A DNA stretch of 44,831 nt from a virus, in IMG/VR virus record IMGVR_UViG_3300027668_001981, positions 1 to 44,831 of that record; one strand, 5' to 3'. Below are positions 1-8,882 of this stretch, one piece after another; position 1 is the first letter of the stretch; each line of letters opens with the position of its first letter. A program made the translations under genes and the position numbers. The notes below the pieces were generated by a model. It saw only the letters and a list, made by a program, of their open reading frames with translations. It was not told the origin of the DNA and searched no databases.

Positions 1-1268
1 TCTTTTATAACAGGATTTGATATTTTAATTAATTCGGATGATCTATCAATATATTTATTAATACGAATTTTAAATATATCATGTTCATAAGAACCAACTT
101 CTGATGTATCTTCTATAATATATTGTATTTTTGAAATAAAATTCATTATGCGTTCTGGAGTGCATTCATTTATATCAAATTCTATAATTACATCGTCTTT
201 TAATATGGCATCATCTATTGAAAATATTCGATCTTTTGATTGTATTTGATTATACATATATCCATATTTTTTCCAATCAGCATCACTTATTGAAAGCAAC
301 TTATTAGCTGGTATTTGCATATTATCATATACAGTTTGGGATAATTCAATAATTTTTGGTGTTTCAACATAAATCTTATTAAATGCAGATTCAATATTTA
401 AAAAAGTATGTAAAGACTCTTCACTATTTATATTTCTTATGAATGCTGAAATTTTATAGTATTTTAATTTATTGGTATCATGCTGAAACTTTCCCCAATT
501 TCTAATTATACGATGCATTTCAATATAATCTGCTTGTTGTTGTAATTCTACTCGTTGTTGGGCTTCTTTGTTTTCTTGATTAAACCACTCTGGCCCTCTA
601 CTTGAAGTGCATGTAAAATGATATACTACGGCATTCCATATTTGTTTAATTTTTACATTGTTTAAAACTAATCTAATTAATATATCACTATCTTCTCTAG
701 ATCTTCTATACAATGTATTATGTCCGCCTATAGACAACCAAACGTCTTTATATAACGTAAATGGAGCAAAGAAGTATTCTGTTATTTTATCTTCTTTAAT
801 TGATTCTGCATATTTGTTAAACTTTTTTAAATCAAATTTAGTAGGATCAGTCCCAAAATCATATGTATGCTTTTCTCCAGAATTTCCGTGTAATGGCGGT
901 TCAATTCTAGTTGAACATAAAATCATATTATTTTCTAAGTTTTTTAATATTTCTACATCATAGTTTTTACATATTACCATATCTGATTGTAAATATGAGA
1001 CAATGTCATTCGATGCAAATTTAAACATTTCATTAATATTACGAGCATACCCATAACATATGGGAAGAGTATTCTTTAAAATTTTAAGATTTGGAAATAC
1101 TTCTTTTTGAGTAAGTAACCACTCTGTTGTTCCTTGATTGTCACTATCAATGAAAACTATTATTTCATGGGTAGTATCTTTTAAATTATGGTGTAGTGAA
1201 TTAAATAATAATTTTACGTGATTTAATTCATTCTTTGCTGTATTAATACAAAAACTAATTTTTTTCAT
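1..1268 (-). CDS. Glycosyltransferase family 2 protein, 3' end outside window
   Basis: The frame starts at the ATG at 1268 and stays open to base 1, so at least 422 codons are present and the C-terminus is missing. The N-terminus reads as a GT-A fold glycosyltransferase: a first strand (KKISFCINT), an acidic DSD at residues 41-43, and a QSDMV segment at 94-98 in the place of the metal- and sugar-nucleotide-binding DxD. A sugar-transfer role is inferred from this fold; donor and acceptor cannot be read. Its start overlaps the end of the upstream epimerase gene by 14 nt, so the two are probably translationally coupled. An AAAGGAAATAA stretch lies just upstream of the ATG. Confidence 0.75.
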   Translation of the reverse strand, partial: MKKISFCINTAKNELNHVKLLFNSLHHNLKDTTHEIIVFIDSDNQGTTEWLLTQKEVFPNLKILKNTLPICYGYARNINEMFKFASNDIVSYLQSDMVICKNYDVEILKNLENNMILCSTRIEPPLHGNSGEKHTYDFGTDPTKFDLKKFNKYAESIKEDKITEYFFAPFTLYKDVWLSIGGHNTLYRRSREDSDILIRLVLNNVKIKQIWNAVVYHFTCTSSRGPEWFNQENKEAQQRVELQQQADYIEMHRIIRNWGKFQHDTNKLKYYKISAFIRNINSEESLHTFLNIESAFNKIYVETPKIIELSQTVYDNMQIPANKLLSISDADWKKYGYMYNQIQSKDRIFSIDDAILKDDVIIEFDINECTPERIMNFISKIQYIIEDTSEVGSYEHDIFKIRINKYIDRSSELIKISNPVIK

Positions 1269-2112
1269 TTATTTCCTTTATTGTTATCATTTCTTTTATG
1301 CCTTGTACAAGTCCTTTAAAATTTATTTCATATGAACTTGTTGATTTTAAATTTTTAATATTATTAGCAGTTGCTGTATATGATGTATCTAATACATCTT
1401 TATCATTTAATAATATTATTGGGTCTTTTTTTCTTAATTCTGTTTTTATTATATTTGCTATATCAGATAATTTATATTTTTTATCATATACACAATTAAT
1501 TTCTTTATATACTGAACCAGACTCTATATAATAATCAATTAATTTTATTAAATCATCTATATAAAAAAAATCAAAATATCGATCTTTTTGTATTGATATG
1601 CTACAATGATTAAATACTTTGTTAATATTATTTTTTATAAATCTAGAGTCATTTTCTAATGGGCCAAAACATCCAAATAAACGTAGGTTATATACATTGT
1701 CAATTAAAGTAGCTGCTCTACTAGTAGTATATTTACCTAAACTATAATAATCCGTAGGAGTAATAATCTGATCAGACTCGGTGACTTGATCTATGTTAGT
1801 TGATCGATTATATTCAGCTCCTGAACCAAATATTATTATTCGATCAACTAAATTATTCATTTGTAATATATTTAAATCAGCTGATAAATTTTCTGATAAT
1901 GTATATTTTGAATCATCCCCTGGATGTCCTTTTATTGCAGTATGTATGATTACATTAATACTATTATCTTTGATAAATTTTTCTATACATTCTTTATCTA
2001 ATACATTTAAATCTTTACGAGTCGTAAATATCATATTATGTTTAGATATTAGGTTAGACGAACGTAAACTACGACCTATAAACCCATTTCCACCAGTAAT
2101 TAATACATTCAT
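1255..2112 (-). CDS. NAD(P)-dependent sugar epimerase/reductase (extended SDR)
   Basis: The 285-residue protein has an N-terminal Rossmann motif GGNGFIG (7-13) and the catalytic Y123-x3-K127 of extended short-chain dehydrogenases. Such enzymes epimerise, reduce or dehydrate nucleotide-bound sugars in the cytoplasm. It is somewhat shorter than RmlB or GalE (over 300 residues) and resembles the RmlD/4-ketoreductase size class. The exact substrate is unknown. It starts 4 nt inside the transketolase C-subunit gene (ATGA overlap) and belongs to the sugar cluster. It may act on the product of the RmlB homologue at 3912-4859, but that is only a guess from proximity. Confidence 0.8.
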   Translation of the reverse strand: MNVLITGGNGFIGRSLRSSNLISKHNMIFTTRKDLNVLDKECIEKFIKDNSINVIIHTAIKGHPGDDSKYTLSENLSADLNILQMNNLVDRIIIFGSGAEYNRSTNIDQVTESDQIITPTDYYSLGKYTTSRAATLIDNVYNLRLFGCFGPLENDSRFIKNNINKVFNHCSISIQKDRYFDFFYIDDLIKLIDYYIESGSVYKEINCVYDKKYKLSDIANIIKTELRKKDPIILLNDKDVLDTSYTATANNIKNLKSTSSYEINFKGLVQGIKEMITIKEINEKN

Positions 2113-2579
2113 CTTTTTAAATTTAAATAACTAGGTTTATTATTATATAAAAAATCTTCTAATGTCTTTGTGGATAATTTATTTGGTTTATATGCTATTA
2201 TATTATTTAATATATCAATAACTTTTAAATCTTCTTCTGCCCAATGAGAAAATCCTAAATATCCATAATCTTTGTCTCTTCCGCCGCCTACTAGTTTAAC
2301 GGGTATATTTTCGTGATGTAGATAGTTTCTTAAAAATTCAAATGGCCTATATAATAGGAATGGAGTAATTGAATATACAACAGGAATTTTGCCTTCCATT
2401 GCCATTCCAGTTGCAGCTCCAATCATTAATTGTTCTGCAGATAATACATTATGAAATCGATCTGGATAGTCTAATTTAATTTTATCCCATAGTCCATATC
2501 CTAAATCGCCAGTAATTAAATGTATCTTTTCATTAGATGCCATTTCGTTATATAAAAATTCTGCAAACTCTTTTCTCAT
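2109..2579 (-). CDS. Transketolase C-terminal-type subunit (pyrimidine-binding domain only)
   Basis: The 156 residues match the central, pyrimidine-binding domain of transketolase, including the SAEQ...GAATGMAMEG stretch (47 onward) with E49 as the probable thiamine-activating glutamate. The third domain of full transketolases is absent. With the gene upstream (ATGA overlap) it forms a split transketolase of the two-subunit type. Transketolases move two-carbon ketol units between sugar phosphates, and sedoheptulose 7-phosphate is a classic product. Here the pair probably supplies a precursor for an unusual sugar, because a SIS isomerase and a sugar phosphate cyclase are encoded nearby. The substrate is not known. 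Confidence 0.8.
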   Translation of the reverse strand: MRKEFAEFLYNEMASNEKIHLITGDLGYGLWDKIKLDYPDRFHNVLSAEQLMIGAATGMAMEGKIPVVYSITPFLLYRPFEFLRNYLHHENIPVKLVGGGRDKDYGYLGFSHWAEEDLKVIDILNNIIAYKPNKLSTKTLEDFLYNNKPSYLNLKR

Positions 2580-3196
2580 AATAATTCCTTTGCTTGTTTA
2601 TAATCTTGTTCACTCATAATATGATAATGTGCATTTAAACCTTTTAGACAAGGTAATTGATTTACTGTGGTATATTCAATGTTAATATTTGGCAAGAATG
2701 ATTTTAATCTATCTGTTAAGTACTTACTATCTATTTTATCATATGCCGCATATCCATTTATGTTTACATATACTTCTATATTTGATAAATTTGCTTCTTG
2801 TATATATCGTAACGACTCCCAAATAGATCCTTCGGCACATTCTCCATCACTTATTAAAACATATACTTTTCTATTCTTATTTGCCATTGCTCTGCCAACT
2901 GCAACTGTTATACCCATTCCTAAACTACCAGTAGAACAGTATATTCCATTTTCTTCATCTCTATGTGGATGACCTCCATGTTTTATAAATAATTCTTCAG
3001 CATTTACTCCTTCATATTTTTCTAATACTACATATAGTGCTACAGCAGCATGTCCAGATGAAAGTATAAATACATCTTCTTTATTTTTTGTTTTATATAT
3101 TTTATCAATAATATCAACAGAAGAAAAATAACTTCCTAAATGGCTTAGTTTATGTTTATAAGCAATTTCTAATATTTGGGTCTTTAATTTATTCAT
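2576..3196 (-). CDS. Transketolase N-terminal-type subunit (TPP diphosphate-binding)
   Basis: The 206-residue protein carries the thiamine diphosphate/Mg signature of transketolase: GSLGMG (90-95), SDGECAEGS (116-124) and a downstream Asn (N147) that would complete the metal site. The His-rich stretch around H49 and KHGGHPHRD (72-80) fits transketolase substrate-site histidines. It is shorter than the usual N-terminal subunit (about 270 residues). It overlaps the C-subunit gene by 4 nt, as expected for equimolar subunits. Assignment to the transketolase superfamily is confident. The real acceptor may be a polysaccharide-pathway intermediate rather than a pentose phosphate. Confidence 0.82.
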   Translation of the reverse strand: MNKLKTQILEIAYKHKLSHLGSYFSSVDIIDKIYKTKNKEDVFILSSGHAAVALYVVLEKYEGVNAEELFIKHGGHPHRDEENGIYCSTGSLGMGITVAVGRAMANKNRKVYVLISDGECAEGSIWESLRYIQEANLSNIEVYVNINGYAAYDKIDSKYLTDRLKSFLPNINIEYTTVNQLPCLKGLNAHYHIMSEQDYKQAKELL

Positions 3197-3197
3197 A

Positions 3198-3896
3198 CTA
3201 ATCTCGTTGTTTAAATATAATATAATGATTCCAATCTCTTAGAGATTCATTTGGTAATTGACTTTCACTATCTATTCTAGGATAATCTGGTGTTTTTAGT
3301 GGAGATCCATAAAATCCAATTGATTTGAATTTATGTGTATATAAAAAGTATAAAAAATTATCAAAATCAAATAGACCTCTGTATACCCATTGATGTGCCA
3401 TTCTCCAATTTGGATTACTTATAAAATAAAATGAATCTTTGTTAGTTAATTTATATATAGTTTGTACAATTATAGAAGGATTTAATACATGTTCTAAAAA
3501 ATCATTTGTAATAACTAAATCATATTTGTCCAATAATCCAGTTGTATCAAAACTATTAGATAAATCCTTTTCAAAAAAAGTACCTTTAAAATTATGCTCT
3601 TCAAAATATTGTTTAGCATATTTTTTATCAATTAAATGATAATTTAAATCAGTATGAGTATCTTGTATTTTTTGTGATAATATACCAGGACCTGAACCAA
3701 TCTCTAATACATTTTTTATATTAGGATTTTCTGTAATTAAATTATTTATTAATGAAGCTTCATATTCATATCTTGATTCCCATCCACTTTCTTTAATCCT
3801 ATTATCATTTTTCCATTCGTCTGGATGCATTGTATCAAATTCGTCAAAATTAAAATTTTCTTCGAATTTATTATGTGTTATTCTAAAAAATGCCAT
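3198..3896 (-). CDS. SAM-dependent class I methyltransferase
   Basis: The 232-residue protein has the class I SAM-binding motif EIGSGPG (65-71), an acidic residue after strand 2 (HLIDKK) and the motif VITNDFLEHVLNP, typical of small-molecule and glycan methyltransferases (Methyltransf_11/23 group). The surrounding genes suggest it O- or N-methylates a sugar or a glycan end. The target cannot be read from the sequence. It stops 1 nt before the transketolase N-subunit start and is separated by only 15 nt from the RmlB-like gene upstream. Confidence 0.8.
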   Translation of the reverse strand: MAFFRITHNKFEENFNFDEFDTMHPDEWKNDNRIKESGWESRYEYEASLINNLITENPNIKNVLEIGSGPGILSQKIQDTHTDLNYHLIDKKYAKQYFEEHNFKGTFFEKDLSNSFDTTGLLDKYDLVITNDFLEHVLNPSIIVQTIYKLTNKDSFYFISNPNWRMAHQWVYRGLFDFDNFLYFLYTHKFKSIGFYGSPLKTPDYPRIDSESQLPNESLRDWNHYIIFKQRD

Positions 3897-3911
3897 ATTA
3901 CTTTCTTTTTA

Positions 3912-4859
3912 TTACCATATAAATTTATCTTTATAATATTTTATTATATCATATAATTCAATATCAAATTTTAATTTAGGTTTCCATCCTAATAATTTTA
4001 GTTTTGAATCATCTAATGAATATCTAATGTCTTGGCCTGGTCGACTGTAACTTAAATCTACGTAGTCGTATATATCAGATATTTTATATAATTTAAGTAT
4101 TTTTTTAATAGTTTCCAAATTTGTTTGTTCAAATCCGCCAGAAATATTATATATTTCATTTGATTTATTATTATCAATAATAGTTAGTATTGCTTTAGCA
4201 GTATCATCTGCATGTAACCAAGTACGTACTGGACTTCCATTATTATGTAGTGGTATTTTTCTACCTAATTCTAAATACTTTATTGCTTTTGGAATTAACT
4301 TTTCAACATATTGTCCAACACCGTAATTATTAGTTGGTCTAACAATTACATATGGTAAATTATATGTTCTTGCCCATGCCAAAATTAATTGATCAGCTGC
4401 AGCTTTAGTTGCTGAATATGGATTACTAGGTTTTAATAAATGTTCTTCGTTATGCATACCAGTATCAATATCCCCATATACTTCATCGGTACTGAAATGA
4501 ATTAGTGTTGGTATAGATTTTCCTTCTGCTCTATAATTTCTTATAAGTTCTAATATATTATGTACACCATTTATATTAGAGTGTATAAAATCATTGTTAT
4601 CCACTATGCTATTGCCTACATGAGTTTCAGCTGCGGTATTAATAATGTAATCACATTCATATAAAAATTCTAAATCATTAATATCGCATTTTACAAATGA
4701 AAAATTATTGTATTTATTAAATTCATCTAATAAATCTGTATTAGCAGCATACGTCATTTTATCAATGCCTTTAACATACCATCCACGTTTAAGACATAAT
4801 CTTGTTACATATGATCCTATAAATCCTAAACACCCTGTTACATATACTATTTTTTTCAT
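3912..4859 (-). CDS. rmlB: dTDP-glucose 4,6-dehydratase-like protein (RmlB family)
   Basis: RmlB-type features are visible along 315 residues: TGCLGFIG (8-15), DKMTYAAN (33-40), the catalytic TDE triad element (T124 D125 E126), Y148-x3-K152, and the downstream NNYG, LIPK, GSPVRTW and RPGQDIRYSLD segments. The family converts an NDP-glucose, usually dTDP-glucose, into the 4-keto-6-deoxy sugar. It lies between a methyltransferase and gmd. RmlA, RmlC and RmlD are not obvious in this window, so the 4-keto intermediate may be processed by the SDR at 1255-2112 or by enzymes encoded elsewhere. A TTTAGGAAATAATAATG start context supports the start chosen. Confidence 0.88.
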   Translation of the reverse strand: MKKIVYVTGCLGFIGSYVTRLCLKRGWYVKGIDKMTYAANTDLLDEFNKYNNFSFVKCDINDLEFLYECDYIINTAAETHVGNSIVDNNDFIHSNINGVHNILELIRNYRAEGKSIPTLIHFSTDEVYGDIDTGMHNEEHLLKPSNPYSATKAAADQLILAWARTYNLPYVIVRPTNNYGVGQYVEKLIPKAIKYLELGRKIPLHNNGSPVRTWLHADDTAKAILTIIDNNKSNEIYNISGGFEQTNLETIKKILKLYKISDIYDYVDLSYSRPGQDIRYSLDDSKLKLLGWKPKLKFDIELYDIIKYYKDKFIW

Positions 4860-4868
4860 TATTATTTC

Positions 4869-5855
4869 CTAAAATATATTTTTTACTGGTAAGTTTTCCC
4901 AATATTGTATCATTTCGTCTAACATGGTTTCAAATGTATATTCATGATTCCAACCTAATATTTTTTTAGCTTTAGAACAATCGCCTTTAAGAAATTTTAA
5001 TTCTTCAGCTCTATAAAATTTTTCGTCTAACTTAATATATTGTGTATAATCTAAATCTAATTTACCAAAAACATATTCTACTAAGTCTTGTACCGTATGA
5101 GATATACCAGTTGCACAAACAAAGTCATCTGGCGTATCATGCTGCAGCATTAACCACATACATTTTACATAATCTTTGGCATGACCCCAATCTCTACTAG
5201 CATCTAAATTACCTAATGTTAGTTTAGTTGATAACCCACATTTAATCTTAACTGCTTCTTTAACTACTTTATTAGTAACAAAATTTGTTCCTCTTCTAGG
5301 AGATTCATGATTAAATAGAATACCATTACTAATAAACATATTATATGCATTTCTATAATTGGTACATATATTATGTGAAAATACTTTAGCACATCCATAT
5401 GGCGAAACTGGTGCCATTGGAGTTGTTTCTCTTTGATATCCGTCTGAGTCTATATTATTACCAAACATTTCTGAACTGCCGGCTTGATAAATTCTTGTAT
5501 TTTTACAAGTTAGTCTTACAGCTTCTAATAAATTCAATGTACCCATACCTGTTGCATTAGCTGTATAGATAGGTTGATCAAAACTTATTCTTACATGACT
5601 CTGTGCTGCTAAATTATATATTTCATCAGGCTGAGCTTTTTGTAATACTTTAATTAGTGATGCCATATCAGTCATATCAGCATATTCTAATTTAAGTTGT
5701 TTAAATATATTGTCTGGAATTCTAGCTGTTTGATTTTCTGCAACTGAATTACGTTTTAATATTCCCCAAACTTCATATCCTTTTCCTAATAAAAATTCTG
5801 CTAGATATGAACCATCTTGTCCATTTATTCCAGTTATTAATGCTCGTTTATTCAT
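4869..5855 (-). CDS. gmd: GDP-mannose 4,6-dehydratase
   Basis: Family hallmarks cover all 328 residues: TGINGQDGSYLAE from residue 8, the SSEMFG active-site segment with S127/S128/E129, Y153-x3-K157 in SPYGCAK, FNHESPRRG (181-189), the LGNLDASRDWGHAKDY segment and RAEELKFLKGD near the end. Gmd converts GDP-D-mannose to GDP-4-keto-6-deoxymannose, the branch point to GDP-fucose, GDP-colitose and GDP-perosamine. It overlaps the ColD-like gene upstream by 8 nt. A GDP-fucose-synthase/ColC homologue follows that gene, so three consecutive genes read as a GDP-6-deoxyhexose pathway. The length is slightly shorter than the usual 340-370 residues. Confidence 0.95.
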   Translation of the reverse strand: MNKRALITGINGQDGSYLAEFLLGKGYEVWGILKRNSVAENQTARIPDNIFKQLKLEYADMTDMASLIKVLQKAQPDEIYNLAAQSHVRISFDQPIYTANATGMGTLNLLEAVRLTCKNTRIYQAGSSEMFGNNIDSDGYQRETTPMAPVSPYGCAKVFSHNICTNYRNAYNMFISNGILFNHESPRRGTNFVTNKVVKEAVKIKCGLSTKLTLGNLDASRDWGHAKDYVKCMWLMLQHDTPDDFVCATGISHTVQDLVEYVFGKLDLDYTQYIKLDEKFYRAEELKFLKGDCSKAKKILGWNHEYTFETMLDEMIQYWENLPVKNIF

Positions 5856-7002
5856 AACTATTAATTATATCTGTTATTTGTGATAATTCTTGTGATGTTA
5901 AATCTTGATGATTTGGTACATAAAATCCATATTTTTCTATTAATTCAGCATTTGGTAATTTTGGAATTGTATATTTGTCTTTCCACATTGGTTTGGATGC
6001 CATATTACCTGCTATTAAAGGTCTTACTTCAATATCAGCTGATATTAAGTCTTTTACTATATTATCTCGGTGTGTATGCATAATTGGCATAGCAAAGTTT
6101 GATATAGTATTATAAGTATGATTATCTAAATTTAATTTATTATTTGTAATCCATGAATTATATGTATTAAAATTATTTGTTCTTTTAACAACATAATTAT
6201 CTAATTTATCAATTGCACGAAGACCAATAAATGCTTGCAAATCAGTAGCTCGTAAATTAAATCCAGGTACATAAAAATTATATAATGCATCAAAATTACT
6301 ACAATCATTTTCTTTACGCAATTCGTCTTGTTTCCACTTTGGTAAATCTCTATCCCAGCCGTGACTTCTCATCATTAATAACATATGATAAAAATCTTCA
6401 TCATTAGTATTTATAAAGCCGCCTTCTATAGTTGATAGATGATGTCCAAAATACATAGAAAAGAAAGATGCAAACCCAAACGAACCTAAGTATTTATTAT
6501 TATATTTAGATCCCATACTTTCACATACATCTTCTAATAATTTAACATCATATTTTTTACATAACTCTATAACTTCTTGCATTCTAGGGACTAATCCTAA
6601 TGGAGACACTAAAATTAATGCAGCTGGATTGTTTTGTTTAAAAATAGATTCTAATTCTTTTAGATCACAAGATAGATCTTCTAAGTTACAATCGCACATT
6701 ATAGGATCTAAACCTAATAACATGGGAGAACTTACATCAGTTGCCCAACTCAATGCAGGAACAACTATTTTATTATTTTTTAATCTATCTGATTCATTTA
6801 GTGCTGCTAATGCTAATAATATAGCAGATGAACCAGAATTAACATATACTGAATATTTTGTTCCTATCTTTTTAGCCCACTTCTTTTCGAGTTTAGAAGT
6901 CAGATCCCCTTTTGTTAGCCTAGGGATTGGATCTTGTTGTAGCCATTCTATTAGAGCATTTATATCATCTCTATTTATTGTGTCACTAACTAATTTTGTC
7001 AT
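5848..7002 (-). CDS. DegT/AHBA-fold PLP enzyme, probable GDP-4-keto-6-deoxymannose 3-dehydratase (ColD-like)
   Basis: This 384-residue protein has the DegT/DnrJ/EryC1 sugar aminotransferase fold (VNSGSSAILLALAAL at 54-68, LLEDVCESMGSKYNNK near 155-170). Where true aminotransferases have SxxxxK with the Schiff-base lysine, it reads S182-MYFG-H187-H188 then TIEGG. Replacement of Lys by His is the hallmark of the C3-deoxygenating members ColD and RfbH. With Gmd directly downstream and an Fcl/ColC homologue directly upstream, conversion of GDP-4-keto-6-deoxymannose to the 3,6-dideoxy intermediate of GDP-colitose is the best reading. That is inference from residue and context. Perosamine-type amination seems unlikely without the lysine. 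Confidence 0.8.
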   Translation of the reverse strand: MTKLVSDTINRDDINALIEWLQQDPIPRLTKGDLTSKLEKKWAKKIGTKYSVYVNSGSSAILLALAALNESDRLKNNKIVVPALSWATDVSSPMLLGLDPIMCDCNLEDLSCDLKELESIFKQNNPAALILVSPLGLVPRMQEVIELCKKYDVKLLEDVCESMGSKYNNKYLGSFGFASFFSMYFGHHLSTIEGGFINTNDEDFYHMLLMMRSHGWDRDLPKWKQDELRKENDCSNFDALYNFYVPGFNLRATDLQAFIGLRAIDKLDNYVVKRTNNFNTYNSWITNNKLNLDNHTYNTISNFAMPIMHTHRDNIVKDLISADIEVRPLIAGNMASKPMWKDKYTIPKLPNAELIEKYGFYVPNHQDLTSQELSQITDIINSYE

Positions 7003-7897
7003 ATGATTTTAGTATTCCGTCTTTAAAACTAGTAAATTTAAAATTTGGTAATATAGATTTCATTTTATTATTAGATACATCTTTTCTATATTGGCCATCT
7101 AATTCTGGTTTGCTATATATAATATTAAGATCTTTTTTTAATATATCCAAAGTTTTTTCAGCCATTTCATTTATACTATAATTCCAGTCTGGTGCTATAT
7201 TAAAACTGTCTGTAATGTCTTTATCAATTACTTTAATTAATATTTTTGCTAAATCACCTGCATACATAAATTGCCTTAACGGTTTGCCAGTACCTAATAA
7301 ACGTAATTCTTTATCTGAATCTTTTATCTTTTTAAGTAATGCAGTAATAAAATGCATTTTAGTAGTATGATTAAAATTATCATGTTCTCCAAATAAGTTA
7401 CATGGAATTAAATAATTATATTTTGTACCGTATTGTTTATTATGAGAGTCAATTTGTACAGCCATAGCTCTTTTTGAGTATCCATAACTAAAATTAGTTG
7501 GAGCTGGTGGACCTTTATGTATATCTAATTCTGTCATTGGATATGTATCTACTACGTCTGGATAAATACATGTACTTAATATTCCGGTAAATCTTTTTAT
7601 ATTATATTCTTGACATACCTTTATTAATATAGTATTCATTAAAATATTTTCATTAAAGTATTCAGCTGGATATTTTATATTATCTTGTATGCCGCCTACT
7701 TTAGCAGCTAAATGTATTACATGATCAGGCATAATTGAAGAAATTAACCATTTTACTGCTTTAGGATCAGTTAAGTCACAATAACTACTATCGATATACA
7801 TAACATTAAATCCGCTAGGAAGTATTTCTTTCATATGAGTTGCAACCATACTACTTCCGCCTGTTATTAATATTGATTTTGACTTATCTTGTAGCAT
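6986..7897 (-). CDS. GDP-L-fucose synthase / GDP-L-colitose synthase homologue (Fcl/ColC)
   Basis: The 303-residue extended SDR matches the GDP-fucose synthase family: ITGGSSMVATH (11-21), HLAAKVGGI...N (62-73), STCIYP (108-113), Y138-x3-K142 in SYGYSKR, and PCNLFGEHDNF. Fcl performs 3,5-epimerisation and 4-reduction of GDP-4-keto-6-deoxymannose to GDP-L-fucose. ColC does the equivalent 5-epimerisation/4-reduction in GDP-L-colitose synthesis. Because a ColD-like 3-dehydratase overlaps it by 17 nt, I favour ColC or a dual role, but the sequence alone cannot separate the two. Its start lies 14 nt inside the cyclase gene. Confidence 0.85.
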   Translation of the reverse strand: MLQDKSKSILITGGSSMVATHMKEILPSGFNVMYIDSSYCDLTDPKAVKWLISSIMPDHVIHLAAKVGGIQDNIKYPAEYFNENILMNTILIKVCQEYNIKRFTGILSTCIYPDVVDTYPMTELDIHKGPPAPTNFSYGYSKRAMAVQIDSHNKQYGTKYNYLIPCNLFGEHDNFNHTTKMHFITALLKKIKDSDKELRLLGTGKPLRQFMYAGDLAKILIKVIDKDITDSFNIAPDWNYSINEMAEKTLDILKKDLNIIYSKPELDGQYRKDVSNNKMKSILPNFKFTSFKDGILKSYDKIS

Positions 7898-8882
7898 TAT
7901 ACTCCGTAAGATATAATTCTATTTCACTATATTCAACTTCTTCTAAAAACATATTACCAGGAGCTTTTGTTAACACACAATTTAATTTATTACTAATATT
8001 CTTTTTATCTTTTTGTAAAGCAATAATTAATTGTTCTATATTAGGCAACTTAATATTATGATATATACTACTCAACGTTTTTTGTATTCTTTTAAATAAT
8101 TCAAATGTTATATATCCTTTTCTATATGAAATAAAATTAGATACATCCATTCCAACTGAAACTGCTATACCGTGTGCAATTTCGTTATTTGTAACTGATT
8201 CAATAGCATGTCCAAAAGTATGACCATAATTTAATATTAATCGTTCTTTTTTATCAAATTCATCTATTTCTACATATGTTCGTTTAATGTCTAAACATCT
8301 TGTAGTTAATTTTTTAAAGTCATGTTGATTTTTTAGAAAAAATTCATAATCAGCTTTACTTGATACTAAAAAGAAGTGTAACATTTCACCTAATCCAGAT
8401 TTAATATCTATTTCTGTAAGAGTATCTAGAAATTCATTACACACAATAACTTTATATGGAGGATAAAAATTACCTAATTGATTTTTATATGTATTAAAAT
8501 TAATTGAAGTTTTGCCGCCAATACAGCTATCGCCTTGAGCTAATAATGTAGTAGGATAAAATACCCATTCAACTCCTCGAAATAATATTGAAGAAATAAA
8601 TCCTACAACATCTTGTGTAATACCTCCGCCTACTGCAATTAGTTTATTTTTTTTATTAAATTTTCCAATAATAGAATTTATTATAGCAGATATATTATTA
8701 AAGTCTTTTGTTTGTTCTGTTACATTATTTAATTCTATACATGTATATTTCTCTAACTCTGAAGTATATAACATATTATCAAATATGATAATGTCACCAT
8801 CATTATATATTTGACCGATAGATTTAATAAAGTTATTATTAAATTCTACTGTGTAGTTACGTATTGATGACTTTATTTTCAT
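7884..8882 (-). CDS. 3-dehydroquinate synthase-like sugar phosphate cyclase
   Basis: The 332-residue protein has the NAD-binding GGG (85-87) with TQD, the FRGVEW...PTTLLAQGDSCIGGKT block (101-125), a KxGLGE metal glutamate (E166), NYGHTFGHAIES (218-229) and HGIA (237-240), so the Zn ligands of the family are kept. The residue three after the metal glutamate is His169, where dehydroquinate synthases normally have Lys (EVIKYG). No other shikimate gene is present, and transketolase and SIS genes lie nearby. A cyclase acting on sedoheptulose 7-phosphate (2-epi-5-epi-valiolone synthase type) or a related aldose is therefore at least as likely as AroB. The precise product is unknown. Confidence 0.8.
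   Translation of the reverse strand: MKIKSSIRNYTVEFNNNFIKSIGQIYNDGDIIIFDNMLYTSELEKYTCIELNNVTEQTKDFNNISAIINSIIGKFNKKNKLIAVGGGITQDVVGFISSILFRGVEWVFYPTTLLAQGDSCIGGKTSINFNTYKNQLGNFYPPYKVIVCNEFLDTLTEIDIKSGLGEMLHFFLVSSKADYEFFLKNQHDFKKLTTRCLDIKRTYVEIDEFDKKERLILNYGHTFGHAIESVTNNEIAHGIAVSVGMDVSNFISYRKGYITFELFKRIQKTLSSIYHNIKLPNIEQLIIALQKDKKNISNKLNCVLTKAPGNMFLEEVEYSEIELYLTEYNATR

Noticed and set aside
658-963. Plus-strand open frame of 101 codons (and many others on the plus strand).
   Set aside because: It lies antisense within the partial GT2 gene at 1-1268, whose frame has clear family motifs. In such AT-rich DNA, antisense frames of this size arise by chance. No plus-strand frame shows a domain or ribosome site.
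4860-4905. A tenth promoter-like element before the RmlB-like gene (TTGGGA and ATATAT boxes).
   Set aside because: Both boxes deviate in several positions and lie in the end of gmd, where no gap exists. It is not distinguishable from AT-rich background.
7884-8882. Shikimate-pathway AroB for the host's aromatic amino acids.
   Set aside because: No other shikimate gene is near and His169 replaces the usual Lys. The surrounding genes are for sugar modification.
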